Shown piece after piece: positions 18,044 to 26,703 of a stretch of 64,000 nt of DNA. The stretch covers positions 124,001-188,000 of the forward strand of contig NZ_JAKIHP010000002.1 of assembly GCF_021608265.1 (NCBI RefSeq), written 5' to 3'. The notes under the pieces are model-generated. The model was not told where the DNA came from and made no database searches. It was given only the letters and a program-made list of their open reading frames with translations. Position 1 is the first letter of the stretch. Every line of letters begins with the position of its first letter. Made by a program: the position numbers and the translations under genes. The DNA is from Flavobacterium wongokense (lineage in GTDB: Bacteria; Bacteroidota; Bacteroidia; Flavobacteriales; Flavobacteriaceae).

Positions 18044-18691
18044 TTAATCCCCAATTTTGTCTAAGGGTGGAATGTCGTCCATTTTATCCAATCGTTCTGA
18101 TAGTTCTTTTTTAAAGCCAATCAATTCCTTTTCGGCATCAATCAAGGCTTTGTGTAATTCTTCCTTACCGCTTTTTGTTTTACCCAGCTTTCGCAGGATT
18201 TCAAAAATTTCACCTTCTGCTTCCATTACCTGAAGCCTTTTGTAATAGGTAAGGGTTTCGGTCATGTGTGCCAATACAATCATTGCAGTCAGGAACGGAT
18301 GGTTGTTGGTGACATTGGCAGCCTTCAGTCTTCCGTGCTCGAGTTCCACTTTCAAAGCATAGGCAAACTCTTCCATATTAAACCCCTCATATTTACTTTT
18401 CGGGTTGAAATAGGCTTTGATGCATTCAACATTATTTAGTGTAGACAAATCTACCGAAGTGTCATTTTTCTTATATAAATCTTTGTAAAGGACGTTACGT
18501 ATTGCCCTTGCTTCTTCAATTGTAGGATCGTTTTTTGGATTCTCGAAATCGCGTTCCGACCAATCCCAATTTTTGGGATGGACTGGTTTGATGTATTTTT
18601 CGCAAAATTCGGTGACGTCATTTTTAAGGCTGATAAGCGTTCCGTCTCTTCTGATATAAACGTCCTGATAGGTTCCTGGAATTGTTTTCAT
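18044..18691 (-). CDS. DUF5661-like protein
   Basis: 215 residues. The segment FAYALKVELEHGRLKAANVTNNHP then FLTAMIVLAHMTETLTYYKR (about residues 107-150) fits DUF5661, whose members share a VExEHG...NVTxxxP...AHL pattern. The C-terminus is a charged helix (about 160-205). The N-terminus has a PGTYQDVYIRRDGTLI stretch. No signal peptide or membrane helix. It is alone on the minus strand. Function unknown. Confidence 0.68.
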   Translation of the reverse strand: MKTIPGTYQDVYIRRDGTLISLKNDVTEFCEKYIKPVHPKNWDWSERDFENPKNDPTIEEARAIRNVLYKDLYKKNDTSVDLSTLNNVECIKAYFNPKSKYEGFNMEEFAYALKVELEHGRLKAANVTNNHPFLTAMIVLAHMTETLTYYKRLQVMEAEGEIFEILRKLGKTKSGKEELHKALIDAEKELIGFKKELSERLDKMDDIPPLDKIGD

Positions 18692-18824
18692 ATTTGATTT
18701 TCTTATAAAGTTAACACTTTTAAAAACACCATTTTACGAACCGTTAAACTATGTAAATCTTTGCAAAAATCTTATAACCCCGGCTAATTGTTGTAGCGGT
18801 AACTTTAAGTAAAAATAAAAAGCC

Positions 18825-19061
18825 ATGATACTACAATTAGAGCCTTCAATATTAGTCGAAACGCCATTGGGAACTGGTCAGGCCATGTTCATCATTGATT
18901 ATGGAATGCACCAAAACACCTGTTGGGTTGTGGCATTGCAAAAAGACGGAGTCATAAAACATTTCGACTGCAACGACGTGATACTTTCAACGAATTATAC
19001 CTATGGCATGAATCTGAGAAAAAACAATTTTAACAATAAAGAAAAATCCGCAGACAGGTGA
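18825..19061 (+). CDS. Small conserved hypothetical protein
   Basis: 78 residues, likely a small beta-barrel-like fold: LVETPLGTGQAMFIIDYGMH and CWVVALQKDGVIKHFDCNDV resemble SH3/KOW-type strands that sense or bind, with an Asn/Lys-rich tail. No domain was recognised. It precedes bshA by 75 bases on the same strand but a separate promoter-like box lies in the gap. Confidence 0.65.
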   Translation: MILQLEPSILVETPLGTGQAMFIIDYGMHQNTCWVVALQKDGVIKHFDCNDVILSTNYTYGMNLRKNNFNNKEKSADR

Positions 19062-19110
19062 CATAGATTAGTTTTAACTAATTTTTAAAGGAGCACTAAC
19101 CATTTTTCCT

Positions 19111-19118
19111 TAAATTCG
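19111..19118 (+). promoter_or_regulatory. Candidate -7 box (TAAATTCG) for bshA
   Basis: A TAnnTTCG variant of the Bacteroidota -7 box, 18 bases before the bshA ATG. The same variant precedes the T9SS gene at 24714. No clear -33 element. Confidence 0.4.
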
Positions 19119-19136
19119 TAGCACTAAAAGCAACAC

Positions 19137-20273
19137 ATGAAAATAGCCATCGTATGCTATCCGACCTTTGGTGGTAGTGGAGTAGTAGCAACCGAATTAG
19201 GTCTTGAACTTGCCCGTCGTGGACACGAAATCCATTTTATTACCTACCGTCAGCCTGTTCGCCTGGCGCTGTTAAATTCCAATGTGCATTATCACGAAGT
19301 TAATGTTCCCGAATATCCTTTATTCCATTATCAACCTTATGAGTTGGCGCTTTCGAGTAAACTTGTTGATATGGTAAAGCTTTATAAAATTGAATTGCTT
19401 CACGTGCATTATGCCATACCGCACGCTTATGCAGGTTATATGGCTAAGCAGATGTTGAAGGGAGAAGGTATTTCAATTCCAATGGTTACCACACTTCACG
19501 GAACCGATATCACACTGGTTGGAAACCATCCGGTTTATAAGCCTGCAGTTACGTTTAGCATCAATAAATCGGATATTGTAACATCGGTTTCCCAAAGCCT
19601 TAAAGACGACACCAATCAGTTATTTAAGATTAAAAGGGAAATCCATGTGATTCCCAATTTCATAGAGCTGGATAAAATACGCAACGAAAGCCAAATTTCC
19701 TGCCACCGTTCGGTTATGGCAAAGAAGGAAGAACGTATCGTTACACACATCAGTAACTTCCGAAAAGTAAAACGCATCCCGGATATTATTAGGATATTTG
19801 AAAAAATCCAGCAAAAAATCCCAGCTAAACTAATGATGGTAGGCGATGGTCCCGAAAAAAGAGGAGCAGAGCAGTTGTGTAAGGAGTTGGGCATTGAGGA
19901 CAAGGTAATCTTTTTTGGAAATAGTAATGAGATTGACCAAATCCTATCCTATTCCGATTTGTTCCTGTTGCCGTCTGAAACCGAGAGTTTTGGTTTGGCT
20001 GCACTCGAAGCCATGGCATGGAGCGTACCGGTAATTTCGAGTAATTCCGGAGGTTTGCCTGAAGTTAATTTTGATGGGGTTTCGGGTTATCTAAGCAATG
20101 TGGGCGATGTAAACAGCATGGCTGAAAATGCCTTAAAAATCCTTTCGGATGATGTTGTTTTAGCTGAGTTTAAACAGAAAGCGCTGACCGTTGCCAAACA
20201 ATTTGACATCAAAAACATTTTGCCCCTTTATGAAGATTTATACCAACAAGCTATAAACAATTCCAAAAAATGA
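19137..20273 (+). CDS. bshA: N-acetyl-alpha-D-glucosaminyl L-malate synthase BshA
   Basis: 378 residues, GT4 family. The N-terminus MKIAIVCYPTFGGSGVVATE and the region HVHYAIPHAYAGYMAKQ (about 84-100) are diagnostic of BshA. The donor-binding motif is PSETESFGLAALEAMAWSVPVISS (about 280-303), with the E-x7-E pair of GT4 enzymes. It transfers GlcNAc from UDP-GlcNAc to L-malate, the first step of bacillithiol synthesis. bshB and bshC are not in this window. The next gene overlaps its stop by four bases. Confidence 0.95.
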   Translation: MKIAIVCYPTFGGSGVVATELGLELARRGHEIHFITYRQPVRLALLNSNVHYHEVNVPEYPLFHYQPYELALSSKLVDMVKLYKIELLHVHYAIPHAYAGYMAKQMLKGEGISIPMVTTLHGTDITLVGNHPVYKPAVTFSINKSDIVTSVSQSLKDDTNQLFKIKREIHVIPNFIELDKIRNESQISCHRSVMAKKEERIVTHISNFRKVKRIPDIIRIFEKIQQKIPAKLMMVGDGPEKRGAEQLCKELGIEDKVIFFGNSNEIDQILSYSDLFLLPSETESFGLAALEAMAWSVPVISSNSGGLPEVNFDGVSGYLSNVGDVNSMAENALKILSDDVVLAEFKQKALTVAKQFDIKNILPLYEDLYQQAINNSKK

Positions 20274-20695
20274 AAAAATACATTTCAATACTAGCAATCG
20301 TGCTGCTGTATTCCTGTTCACCAACAAAGAATGCTGTGAGCAGACCATTGTATGAAGTACTAACGGTCAATAATGATGGTGGTGCCAATATTAAATTTTA
20401 TGAAGTATTGTCGGAAGAAAAAGAAATCAAAATGCTTTTGGGAGACGAGACTTTGGCCAAATTGATAAAACCAAAGGATATAGTCGAGAGTAGTTTTCTG
20501 GTTCTTAATACGGGTCCAACCAAGGAAAGCCTGAACAGGATGAAGATTGAAAAAATAGTGGAAACACCAACACAAATTGAAGTTTATCTCAAGGACACCC
20601 AAAAAAACCTCGATGTAACGCAGCTTGATGATGAAACTAAATATCCGTACACGGTTGTAAAAGTAAATTCCAAGAAACCCATAGTTTTTAAATAA
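20270..20695 (+). CDS. Hypothetical lipoprotein
   Basis: 141 residues with a lipoprotein signal: MKKYISILAIVLLYSCSPTK, lipidated Cys at 16. The mature part is Lys/Glu/Thr-rich, with no recognised domain, ending YTVVKVNSKKPIVFK. ATG overlaps the bshA stop (ATGA), suggesting translational coupling. Function unknown; the link to bacillithiol is only positional. Confidence 0.8.
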   Translation: MKKYISILAIVLLYSCSPTKNAVSRPLYEVLTVNNDGGANIKFYEVLSEEKEIKMLLGDETLAKLIKPKDIVESSFLVLNTGPTKESLNRMKIEKIVETPTQIEVYLKDTQKNLDVTQLDDETKYPYTVVKVNSKKPIVFK

Positions 20696-20728
20696 AAAAA
20701 TCCCGTCTGAAATAGACGGGATTTTTTG
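20694..20728. terminator. Bidirectional terminator
   Basis: AAAAAAATCCCGTCT-GAAAT-AGACGGGATTTTTTG hairpin between the lipoprotein gene (+) and the convergent beta-barrel gene (-). Confidence 0.9.
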
Positions 20729-20743
20729 TTTATCATCGTTTGA

Positions 20744-21253
20744 TTAAAATCTGTAACGAATTCCAAGTGCGATGTCCGGACCAAAACTGTCGTAGTCATC
20801 AAAGTCACTTCTGTTGTCTCCAAAATACAATTCAGGTCTAAAGTCTAGAGATAACTGAATTGGAGCCTCTTCAAAATCGTACTCAATTCCGATATCTCCT
20901 GCAGCTAGAAGGAATGTTCCTCCATCCGGATCCGGATCACCAGGACCATCGTAGCTCCAGCTACCAATTCCGGCTCCTACACCGGCATACCAATTGAAAC
21001 CTCCGTCGATGTTCCAAACCCATTGGTATAAACCTACCAACTTGATCGCATCAATGTTTTTGCTGTTTCGCCACCCCAAATCGAACTCTAAACGGTTGTC
21101 TTTAGATGCAATCTGTCTTTGGTACGAAATCTCTCCACCAAATCCGTCGTTGTCACCCAAACGTAAACCTAAAGCATTCTTTGAAATGGTCTGAGCTTGT
21201 GCGCTAAATGCTAATCCGATTAGCATGAAAGCAGATAAAATGATTTTTTTCAT
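20744..21253 (-). CDS. Outer membrane beta-barrel protein
   Basis: 169 residues with a signal peptide (MKKIILSAFMLIGLAFSAQAQ). The mature sequence has alternating strands (LGLRLGDNDGFGGEISYQRQ, WYAGVGAGIGSW, LSLDFRPELYFG) and an Asp/Gly-rich loop with DPDPDGG; it ends DIALGIRYRF, a C-terminal aromatic strand for outer membrane insertion. A small porin-like or OmpW/OmpA-like barrel of unknown ligand. A good promoter match lies upstream. Confidence 0.85.
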   Translation of the reverse strand: MKKIILSAFMLIGLAFSAQAQTISKNALGLRLGDNDGFGGEISYQRQIASKDNRLEFDLGWRNSKNIDAIKLVGLYQWVWNIDGGFNWYAGVGAGIGSWSYDGPGDPDPDGGTFLLAAGDIGIEYDFEEAPIQLSLDFRPELYFGDNRSDFDDYDSFGPDIALGIRYRF

Positions 21254-21320
21254 CGTTTGTGTTTTAAATTAGATACTACAAATGTCATCATTATTATGAT
21301 AAATGACTTATATAATATGG

Positions 21321-21348
21321 CAAACTTATTACACAATTTTTAACCAAA
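21321..21348 (-). promoter_or_regulatory. Candidate promoter of the beta-barrel gene
   Basis: On the minus strand a TTTG (21348-21345) and a TAAGTTTG -7 box (21328-21321) are separated by 16 bases, close to the TTG-N17-23-TAnnTTTG arrangement. It is about 68 bases before the start codon. Confidence 0.5.
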
Positions 21349-21366
21349 CTAATGAGTTGAATTATT

Positions 21367-22194
21367 TTATTCCTTAGAAAATATTATCGAAGCGATAAGT
21401 TGCTGACTGATATAATCTTCCATTTCAAATAAATCTTCTTCTTCACGTTCGGTATGGTCTTCATACTTGTAAAGTTTCCATCTGCGGTTATTGTATTCCA
21501 AAGCTGTGAGGTTTTCAACCCAATCTCCCGAATTTAAGTATAGCGTCGAACCATTCTTATTTTCCTTCTCGATGATTTTAGGCTCATGGATATGCCCACA
21601 GATAACATAATCATAACCTTTTTCTATGGCCAAATCGGTTGCAGTGGTTTCAAAATCGGAAATATGCTTCACAGCAGATTTAACGCTCGCTTTGATTTTT
21701 TTCGAAAAAGAGTAAGGTTCCTTTCCCATTCTTTTAAGGCACCAATTCACAAATCGGTTTATTAATATCAAATAATCATAACCCAAACCTCCAAGTTTTG
21801 CAATCCATTTGGAATGTTGTACCGATGCATCAAATACATCCCCGTGGAAAATCCACGCTTTCTTATAATCCAAATCCAAAACAAGTTTGTCTACAATCGA
21901 GAAATTTCCAATGCCCGAATCACTGAATTTGCGCAGCATCTCATCGTGGTTACCGGTTACATAATACACTTTGGTACCTTTGGAAGCCATATCAACTATA
22001 CGTTTGATGACTTTTAAATGTGCTTTGGGGAAATAGGATTTTCTGAATTGCCAAATGTCGATAATGTCACCGTTTAAAACTAAAATCTTTGGCTTGATAG
22101 AGGATAAGTAATAGTTCAGTTCGTGTGCATGTGAGCCAAAAGTTCCTAAATGAACATCTGAAATCACGACTAAATCTAATTTTCTTTTTTTCAA
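21367..22194 (-). CDS. LpxH-like UDP-2,3-diacylglucosamine diphosphatase / metallophosphoesterase
   Basis: 275 residues with the five calcineurin-fold motifs: SDVHLG (D13, H15), LNGDIID (D43), VTGNHDE (N82, H83), IFHGDVFD (H117) and CGHIHEP (about 205-210). This form belongs to the COG2908 group that includes LpxH, the enzyme making lipid X in lipid A synthesis. The C-terminus is an acidic helix (REEEDLFEMEDYISQQ). Membrane-associated cytosolic activity is expected. LpxH activity is inference; some relatives are uncharacterised phosphoesterases. Confidence 0.82.
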   Translation of the reverse strand: MKKRKLDLVVISDVHLGTFGSHAHELNYYLSSIKPKILVLNGDIIDIWQFRKSYFPKAHLKVIKRIVDMASKGTKVYYVTGNHDEMLRKFSDSGIGNFSIVDKLVLDLDYKKAWIFHGDVFDASVQHSKWIAKLGGLGYDYLILINRFVNWCLKRMGKEPYSFSKKIKASVKSAVKHISDFETTATDLAIEKGYDYVICGHIHEPKIIEKENKNGSTLYLNSGDWVENLTALEYNNRRWKLYKYEDHTEREEEDLFEMEDYISQQLIASIIFSKE

Positions 22195-22300
22195 AATGAA
22201 TGAATTTAGAGTTTAACAAATTAAGAAAGAGCATATTATTTCAAGTTTATCCCAAGGTTAACTTTTGGACAATAATCTTTTTCACTTTTAAACTTTCACC

Positions 22301-22308
22301 TATATTTG
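22301..22308 (+). promoter_or_regulatory. Candidate -7 box (TATATTTG) for aroC
   Basis: Exact TAnnTTTG match 16 bases before the aroC ATG; -33 element not clear. Confidence 0.5.
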
Positions 22309-22324
22309 TTTAAAACAACGGAAC

Positions 22325-23389
22325 ATGGCCGGAAATAGTTACGGAACGCTTTTTAAACTCACGACTTTTGGCGAATCACATGGCGAAGCTTTAGGCGGAA
22401 TCATTGATGGCTGCCCCGCAGGAATCACACTTGACTTTGATGCAATCCAAACCGAAATGCAGCGCAGGAAACCAGGCCAGTCTTCAATTGTTACCCAACG
22501 TAAGGAAGAGGATGAAGTGCAGTTTCTTTCGGGTTTGTTTGAAGGCAAAACTACCGGCACGCCAATCGGTTTTATCATTCCGAATACCAATCAGAAGTCA
22601 GATGATTACTCGCATATAAAAGACAGTTACCGTCCAAGCCATGCCGATTATGTTTATGAAAAGAAATACGGTATCCGTGATTATCGAGGTGGTGGAAGAA
22701 GTTCGGCGCGGGAAACTGCCTGTCGTGTTGTTGCCGGAGCCATTGCCAAACAGGTTTTAACCAATATCAAAATCAATGCTTTTGTTTCTTCTGTTGGAGA
22801 AATTTTTATTGACAAGCCTTACCAGGCTTTGGATTTTTCATTAACCGAAACCAATGCGGTGCGCTGTCCTGATTTGGCTACAGCCGAAAAAATGGAAAAC
22901 CATATCAAGGAAATCCGAAAAGAAGGCGATACCGTTGGCGGAACGATTACCTGTGTTTTGCAAAATGTACCTATAGGTTTGGGCGAACCTGTATTTGATA
23001 AGCTTCACGCCGAATTAGGAAAAGCAATGCTTTCCATCAATGCGGTACACGGATTTGAATACGGCAGCGGTTTTTGTGGCGCCAAAATGAAAGGCAGCGA
23101 GCACAACGATTTATACAACGAAGACGGATCAACCAAAACCAATCTTTCAGGCGGAATCCAAGGCGGTATTTCAAACGGAATGGATATTTATTTCAGGGTG
23201 GCCTTCAAACCGGTGGCAACCTTAATACAGAAACAGGAAGTACTGACCAATCAAAATACTTTAGTAGAACAACAAGGTAAAGGCAGGCACGATCCGTGCG
23301 TAGTCCCAAGAGCAGTTCCCATTGTGGAAGCTATGGCAGCCATTGTTCTGGCCGATTTTTATTTACTAAACAAAACCTACCAAAAATAA
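22325..23389 (+). CDS. aroC: Chorismate synthase
   Basis: 354 residues. The family signatures are clear: [20 protein letters not shown] (residues 3-21), the [12 protein letters not shown] segment (about 121-132), and [18 protein letters not shown] near residue 320-338. It converts 5-enolpyruvylshikimate-3-phosphate to chorismate using reduced FMN, the last step of the shikimate pathway. Full length for the family. The next gene begins directly after its stop codon. Confidence 0.97.
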   Translation: MAGNSYGTLFKLTTFGESHGEALGGIIDGCPAGITLDFDAIQTEMQRRKPGQSSIVTQRKEEDEVQFLSGLFEGKTTGTPIGFIIPNTNQKSDDYSHIKDSYRPSHADYVYEKKYGIRDYRGGGRSSARETACRVVAGAIAKQVLTNIKINAFVSSVGEIFIDKPYQALDFSLTETNAVRCPDLATAEKMENHIKEIRKEGDTVGGTITCVLQNVPIGLGEPVFDKLHAELGKAMLSINAVHGFEYGSGFCGAKMKGSEHNDLYNEDGSTKTNLSGGIQGGISNGMDIYFRVAFKPVATLIQKQEVLTNQNTLVEQQGKGRHDPCVVPRAVPIVEAMAAIVLADFYLLNKTYQK

Positions 23390-24646
23390 ATGAGCACAAC
23401 CAAAACCCAAAAGAAATCATTCTTTTCCAATCTTACGGTTCAGATTCTTATTGCAATGCTTCTTGGAGCCTTTTTAGGGATTTTTGTCCATTATAATTAT
23501 ACTGAGGACATTGCCAAGGATTTTAGTGGCTATATCAAAATGCTGGCTACAATTTTCATCCGATTGGTGCAGATGATCATATCGCCGTTGGTATTTACAA
23601 CCCTTGTTGTTGGAATAGCCAAATTAGGTGACATCAAAGTTGTAGGCAGGATAGGAGGAAAGGCCTTAGGCTGGTTTTTTACCGCTTCGTTTATTTCATT
23701 ATTGATTGGAATGTTTTGGGTCAACACGCTTCAGCCGGGACATGGTTTGGAGCTTGGAAGCGTAGATGTTTCAGCTGCCAGTGAAGTAGTAGAGAAAACA
23801 GATGGTTTTTCGGCCCAGAATTTTGTCGAGCACATTATCCCTAAAAGTATCATTGAAGCCATGGCTACCAATGAAATATTGCAGATTGTGATTTTTTCAA
23901 TATTCTTCGGATTGGCAGCTGCATCAATTGGCGAAACCGCAAAACCAGTCGTGAATGGCCTGGATAAGGCTTCACACATTGTTTTAAAAATGGTAAACTA
24001 TGTAATGAAATTTGCTCCTGTTGGGGTATTCGGGGCTATAGCCGGAGTTTTTGCCATTAGGGATATAGATGATTTATTACTGACTTACGCGAAGTTTTTC
24101 GGGTCGTTTTTAGTCGGGATTTCAACGCTTTGGTTTGTATTGCTATTGATAGGTTATATTTTCCTCAAGGACCGAATGACCGCATTGCTGAAACACATAG
24201 TGAGTCCGCTGATCATCGCTTTTGGAACTACAAGTTCGGAAGCCGTTTTTCCTAAACTTACCGAAGAATTGGAGCGATTTGGCGTAAAGAATAAAATCGT
24301 TTCCTTCATGCTGCCATTGGGCTATTCCTTCAACCTTGACGGAAGCATGATGTATATGACTTTTGCCAGCATTTTCATTGCACAGGCTTATGGCGTTCCA
24401 CTTGATTTTGGTACACAAATGACAATGCTTTTGGTGCTAATGCTTACCAGCAAAGGAATCGCAGGAGTTCCCAGAGCGAGCCTTGTTGTGGTAGCCGCAA
24501 CCTGCGGAATGTTTAAGATTCCGGTTGAAGGCATTGCGTTGATACTTCCGATTGATCATTTCTGCGATATGTTCCGAAGCGCCACAAATGTTTTGGGGAA
24601 TGCACTGGCTACATCGGTAGTCGGCAAATGGGAAAAGGACAAATAA
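23390..24646 (+). CDS. Dicarboxylate/amino acid:cation symporter (DAACS/SDF family)
   Basis: 418 residues with about eight membrane helices and two re-entrant loops. Diagnostic motifs are FGTTSSEAVFPKL (serine-rich HP1 tip, about 284-295) and LPLGYSFNLDGSMMYMTF (the NMDGT-like metal-binding turn, about 307-324), then GVPRASLVV (HP2). It imports C4-dicarboxylates, glutamate or aspartate with Na+ or H+. The N-D-G variant (NLDG for NMDG) is tolerated in the family. It immediately follows aroC, so co-transcription is likely. Confidence 0.93.
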   Translation: MSTTKTQKKSFFSNLTVQILIAMLLGAFLGIFVHYNYTEDIAKDFSGYIKMLATIFIRLVQMIISPLVFTTLVVGIAKLGDIKVVGRIGGKALGWFFTASFISLLIGMFWVNTLQPGHGLELGSVDVSAASEVVEKTDGFSAQNFVEHIIPKSIIEAMATNEILQIVIFSIFFGLAAASIGETAKPVVNGLDKASHIVLKMVNYVMKFAPVGVFGAIAGVFAIRDIDDLLLTYAKFFGSFLVGISTLWFVLLLIGYIFLKDRMTALLKHIVSPLIIAFGTTSSEAVFPKLTEELERFGVKNKIVSFMLPLGYSFNLDGSMMYMTFASIFIAQAYGVPLDFGTQMTMLLVLMLTSKGIAGVPRASLVVVAATCGMFKIPVEGIALILPIDHFCDMFRSATNVLGNALATSVVGKWEKDK

Positions 24647-24673
24647 AAAATATTTTTTAAGAATTCTTTTTTT

Positions 24674-24681
24674 TAAATTCG
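24674..24681 (+). promoter_or_regulatory. Candidate -7 box (TAAATTCG) for T9SS protein
   Basis: TAnnTTCG variant 33 bases before the preferred ATG, same as ahead of bshA. Confidence 0.4.
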
Positions 24682-24713
24682 CACCTTATAACTAAAAAAA
24701 CAAAATGTATTTT

Positions 24714-26228
24714 ATGAAAAAACTATTACTATTATCTACGATTATCGGTTTCGCTTTTACAGCAAACAGCCAGGTTGTATTTAGCGAAAACTTTGACGGA
24801 ATCGGTCCTGGAATGTCTGGATGGACATTATACAACGTTGATGGGCTTACGCCAAATGCAGGTGTTGCTTTTGTAAACGCTGCCTGGGTTGCTACTCCAT
24901 CTGAATTTGACAACAATGTTGCTATGAGTACTTCATGGTATACGCCGGCTGGAACTTCAAACGACTGGTTGGTTTCACCAGCAATCACTTTACCTGCTGG
25001 AACCAATATGTTATATTGGGATGGTCTTACTTATGACCCAACTTACCCGGATTCTTATAAAGTTTATATTTCAACTACCGGAAACGCTGTAGGTGATTTT
25101 ACAGAATTATTAAATGTTGACCCTGAAGATACTACTGACTGGGTAAGACATGCGCTTGATTTAAGTAATTTTTCAGGACAAACGGTTTACATTGCTTTCC
25201 AAAACTATTCTTCTGACATGTATTTATTGGCTTTGGATAACATCGCAGTTATCAATAATGATATCTGCATTGCTCCGGATAGAGGAATCACAAGCAGTAC
25301 AACTACAACTACTGCAACTATCGAGTGGACAGGTGTTGGTGATTTTGATGTAGCTCTTGGAACTCCAGGTTTTACACCAACTGTTACAGATACTGCAAAC
25401 GGCGGACCTACTTATACTGCTACAGGTTTGACACCTAACACACGTTACCAATTTTACGTAAGAGGAATGTGTGGAAGCCAATGGATTGGACCATACTCTG
25501 TATTTACAGCGAATACTTTACCATATGCTTACGGATTTGATACTGTTGGAGGATTTGCACAGGACGGATGGTCTGGTGGATTCAGTCTTGGAACCACGGC
25601 TGCAAATGCACAGGCAGGAACTCAATACGTATTCTCTAATAATTCTACTACAGCTGCTACAAACAGATCGGTATTTACAAGACCAATTTCTATGCAGGCT
25701 GGACAACAGGCTACAGTTAGCTTCTGGCACAGAGAAAGCTCTGCTACTGCTAACCGTTCATTGAGATTAAGAGTTTATCCTCCGGGAGCAACTACAGGAA
25801 CTGTAGTGTGGACAGGAACAGCTTTGAGCAGTAATACTGCATACGTTCAGGTAACTGCACCAGTTTTTACTGCAACTACAGCTGGAACTTATTTCTTTGA
25901 ATTCAATGATTTCAGTGGTGCAGGTGCTGCTTCTACATTGAGATTGGATTCAGTTGCGATTACTACCAATTTGGCAACAAGCGAAGTTTTGGCAAACAAT
26001 TTTTCAGTTTACCCTAATCCTGCAAATAACGTAATCAACTTTTCTAACACTATTAATGCAGTAGTGAATACAGTTGAAATGAGTGATTTGAACGGAAGAG
26101 TAGTTAAATCATCTAAAGTTAATGCTACAGAAGGTCAAATTTCTATCAGCGATTTAGCTGCTGGTGTTTATATGATGAAAATCAGTACTGACCAAGGCGT
26201 TGCAACTAAGAAAGTTGTTAAGCAATAA
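24714..26228 (+). CDS. Secreted cleaved-adhesin/choice-of-anchor protein with T9SS sorting domain
   Basis: About 504 residues from the ATG at 24714 (an ATG at 24705 adds three). Signal peptide MKKLLLLSTIIGFAFTANSQ. Residues about 20-165 are a cleaved-adhesin/choice-of-anchor J jelly roll (FSENFDGIGPGMSGWTLYN, DWLVSPAITLP, YIAFQNYSSD, LALDNIAV). A fibronectin type III-like module follows at about 175-260 (ATIEWTGVGDFDVAL, LTPNTRYQFYVRGMC), then a second jelly-roll-like module to about 415. Residues 425-504 are a type A T9SS C-terminal domain (FSVYPNPANNVINFSN, LAAGVYMMKIS, KKVVKQ). Exported by the type IX machine to the cell surface or medium. Ligand unknown. Confidence 0.9.
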   Translation: MKKLLLLSTIIGFAFTANSQVVFSENFDGIGPGMSGWTLYNVDGLTPNAGVAFVNAAWVATPSEFDNNVAMSTSWYTPAGTSNDWLVSPAITLPAGTNMLYWDGLTYDPTYPDSYKVYISTTGNAVGDFTELLNVDPEDTTDWVRHALDLSNFSGQTVYIAFQNYSSDMYLLALDNIAVINNDICIAPDRGITSSTTTTTATIEWTGVGDFDVALGTPGFTPTVTDTANGGPTYTATGLTPNTRYQFYVRGMCGSQWIGPYSVFTANTLPYAYGFDTVGGFAQDGWSGGFSLGTTAANAQAGTQYVFSNNSTTAATNRSVFTRPISMQAGQQATVSFWHRESSATANRSLRLRVYPPGATTGTVVWTGTALSSNTAYVQVTAPVFTATTAGTYFFEFNDFSGAGAASTLRLDSVAITTNLATSEVLANNFSVYPNPANNVINFSNTINAVVNTVEMSDLNGRVVKSSKVNATEGQISISDLAAGVYMMKISTDQGVATKKVVKQ

Positions 26229-26247
26229 TCCTTACTTCACATAATAG

Positions 26248-26277
26248 AAAAGCCATCAGGAATGATGGCTTTTTTTA
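26248..26277. terminator. Bidirectional terminator
   Basis: AAAAGCCATC-AGGAAT-GATGGCTTTTTTT hairpin after the T9SS gene; its T-tail overlaps the stop codon of the convergent DCC gene. Confidence 0.88.
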
Positions 26278-26697
26278 TGCTAAAAATTTAGATTGCAATT
26301 CGGGTGTAGGAACCATGCAGCTTTCTTTTTGGCCAAACCATTTATACCTTCTTTTGGCAACATAATCATAGACAAAATCTAAAAATGATTTTGGCAGGAC
26401 TGAAAACACCAGCAAAATTTTATGGATTCCGCTGATTTCCTTTAGAATCTTAAACGCAACATCAGATTTGTAATAATAAGCCTTTGCGGGTTCATACAAA
26501 ATGGTGCTGTCAATTTTGGAATCTGAGATTCCGATGTGATTAATGATTTTTTGGCCCAATTCCGACTGTAGCGCAACAAACCGGAAAATGTCCTTTTTAT
26601 CATGCCTGATGACAAACTGGACCGAAGAATCACAAAGATTACAAACCCCGTCAAACAGGATTATTTTTTTGTCTTTAGGTAAGTTTGAAATTTCCAT
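26275..26697 (-). CDS. DCC-family thiol-disulfide oxidoreductase-like protein (DUF393)
   Basis: 140 residues. The motif ILFDGVCNLCDSSVQFVIRHD (about residues 13-32) is the DxxCxxC signature of the DCC family, followed by FRFVALQSELGQKI and the family's C-terminal RYKWFG segment. Predicted thioredoxin-like fold, redox function unproven. It stands six bases after mutS2 on the same strand, so it is probably co-transcribed with it. Confidence 0.88.
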   Translation of the reverse strand: MEISNLPKDKKIILFDGVCNLCDSSVQFVIRHDKKDIFRFVALQSELGQKIINHIGISDSKIDSTILYEPAKAYYYKSDVAFKILKEISGIHKILLVFSVLPKSFLDFVYDYVAKRRYKWFGQKESCMVPTPELQSKFLA

Positions 26698-26703
26698 TGG
26701 TTA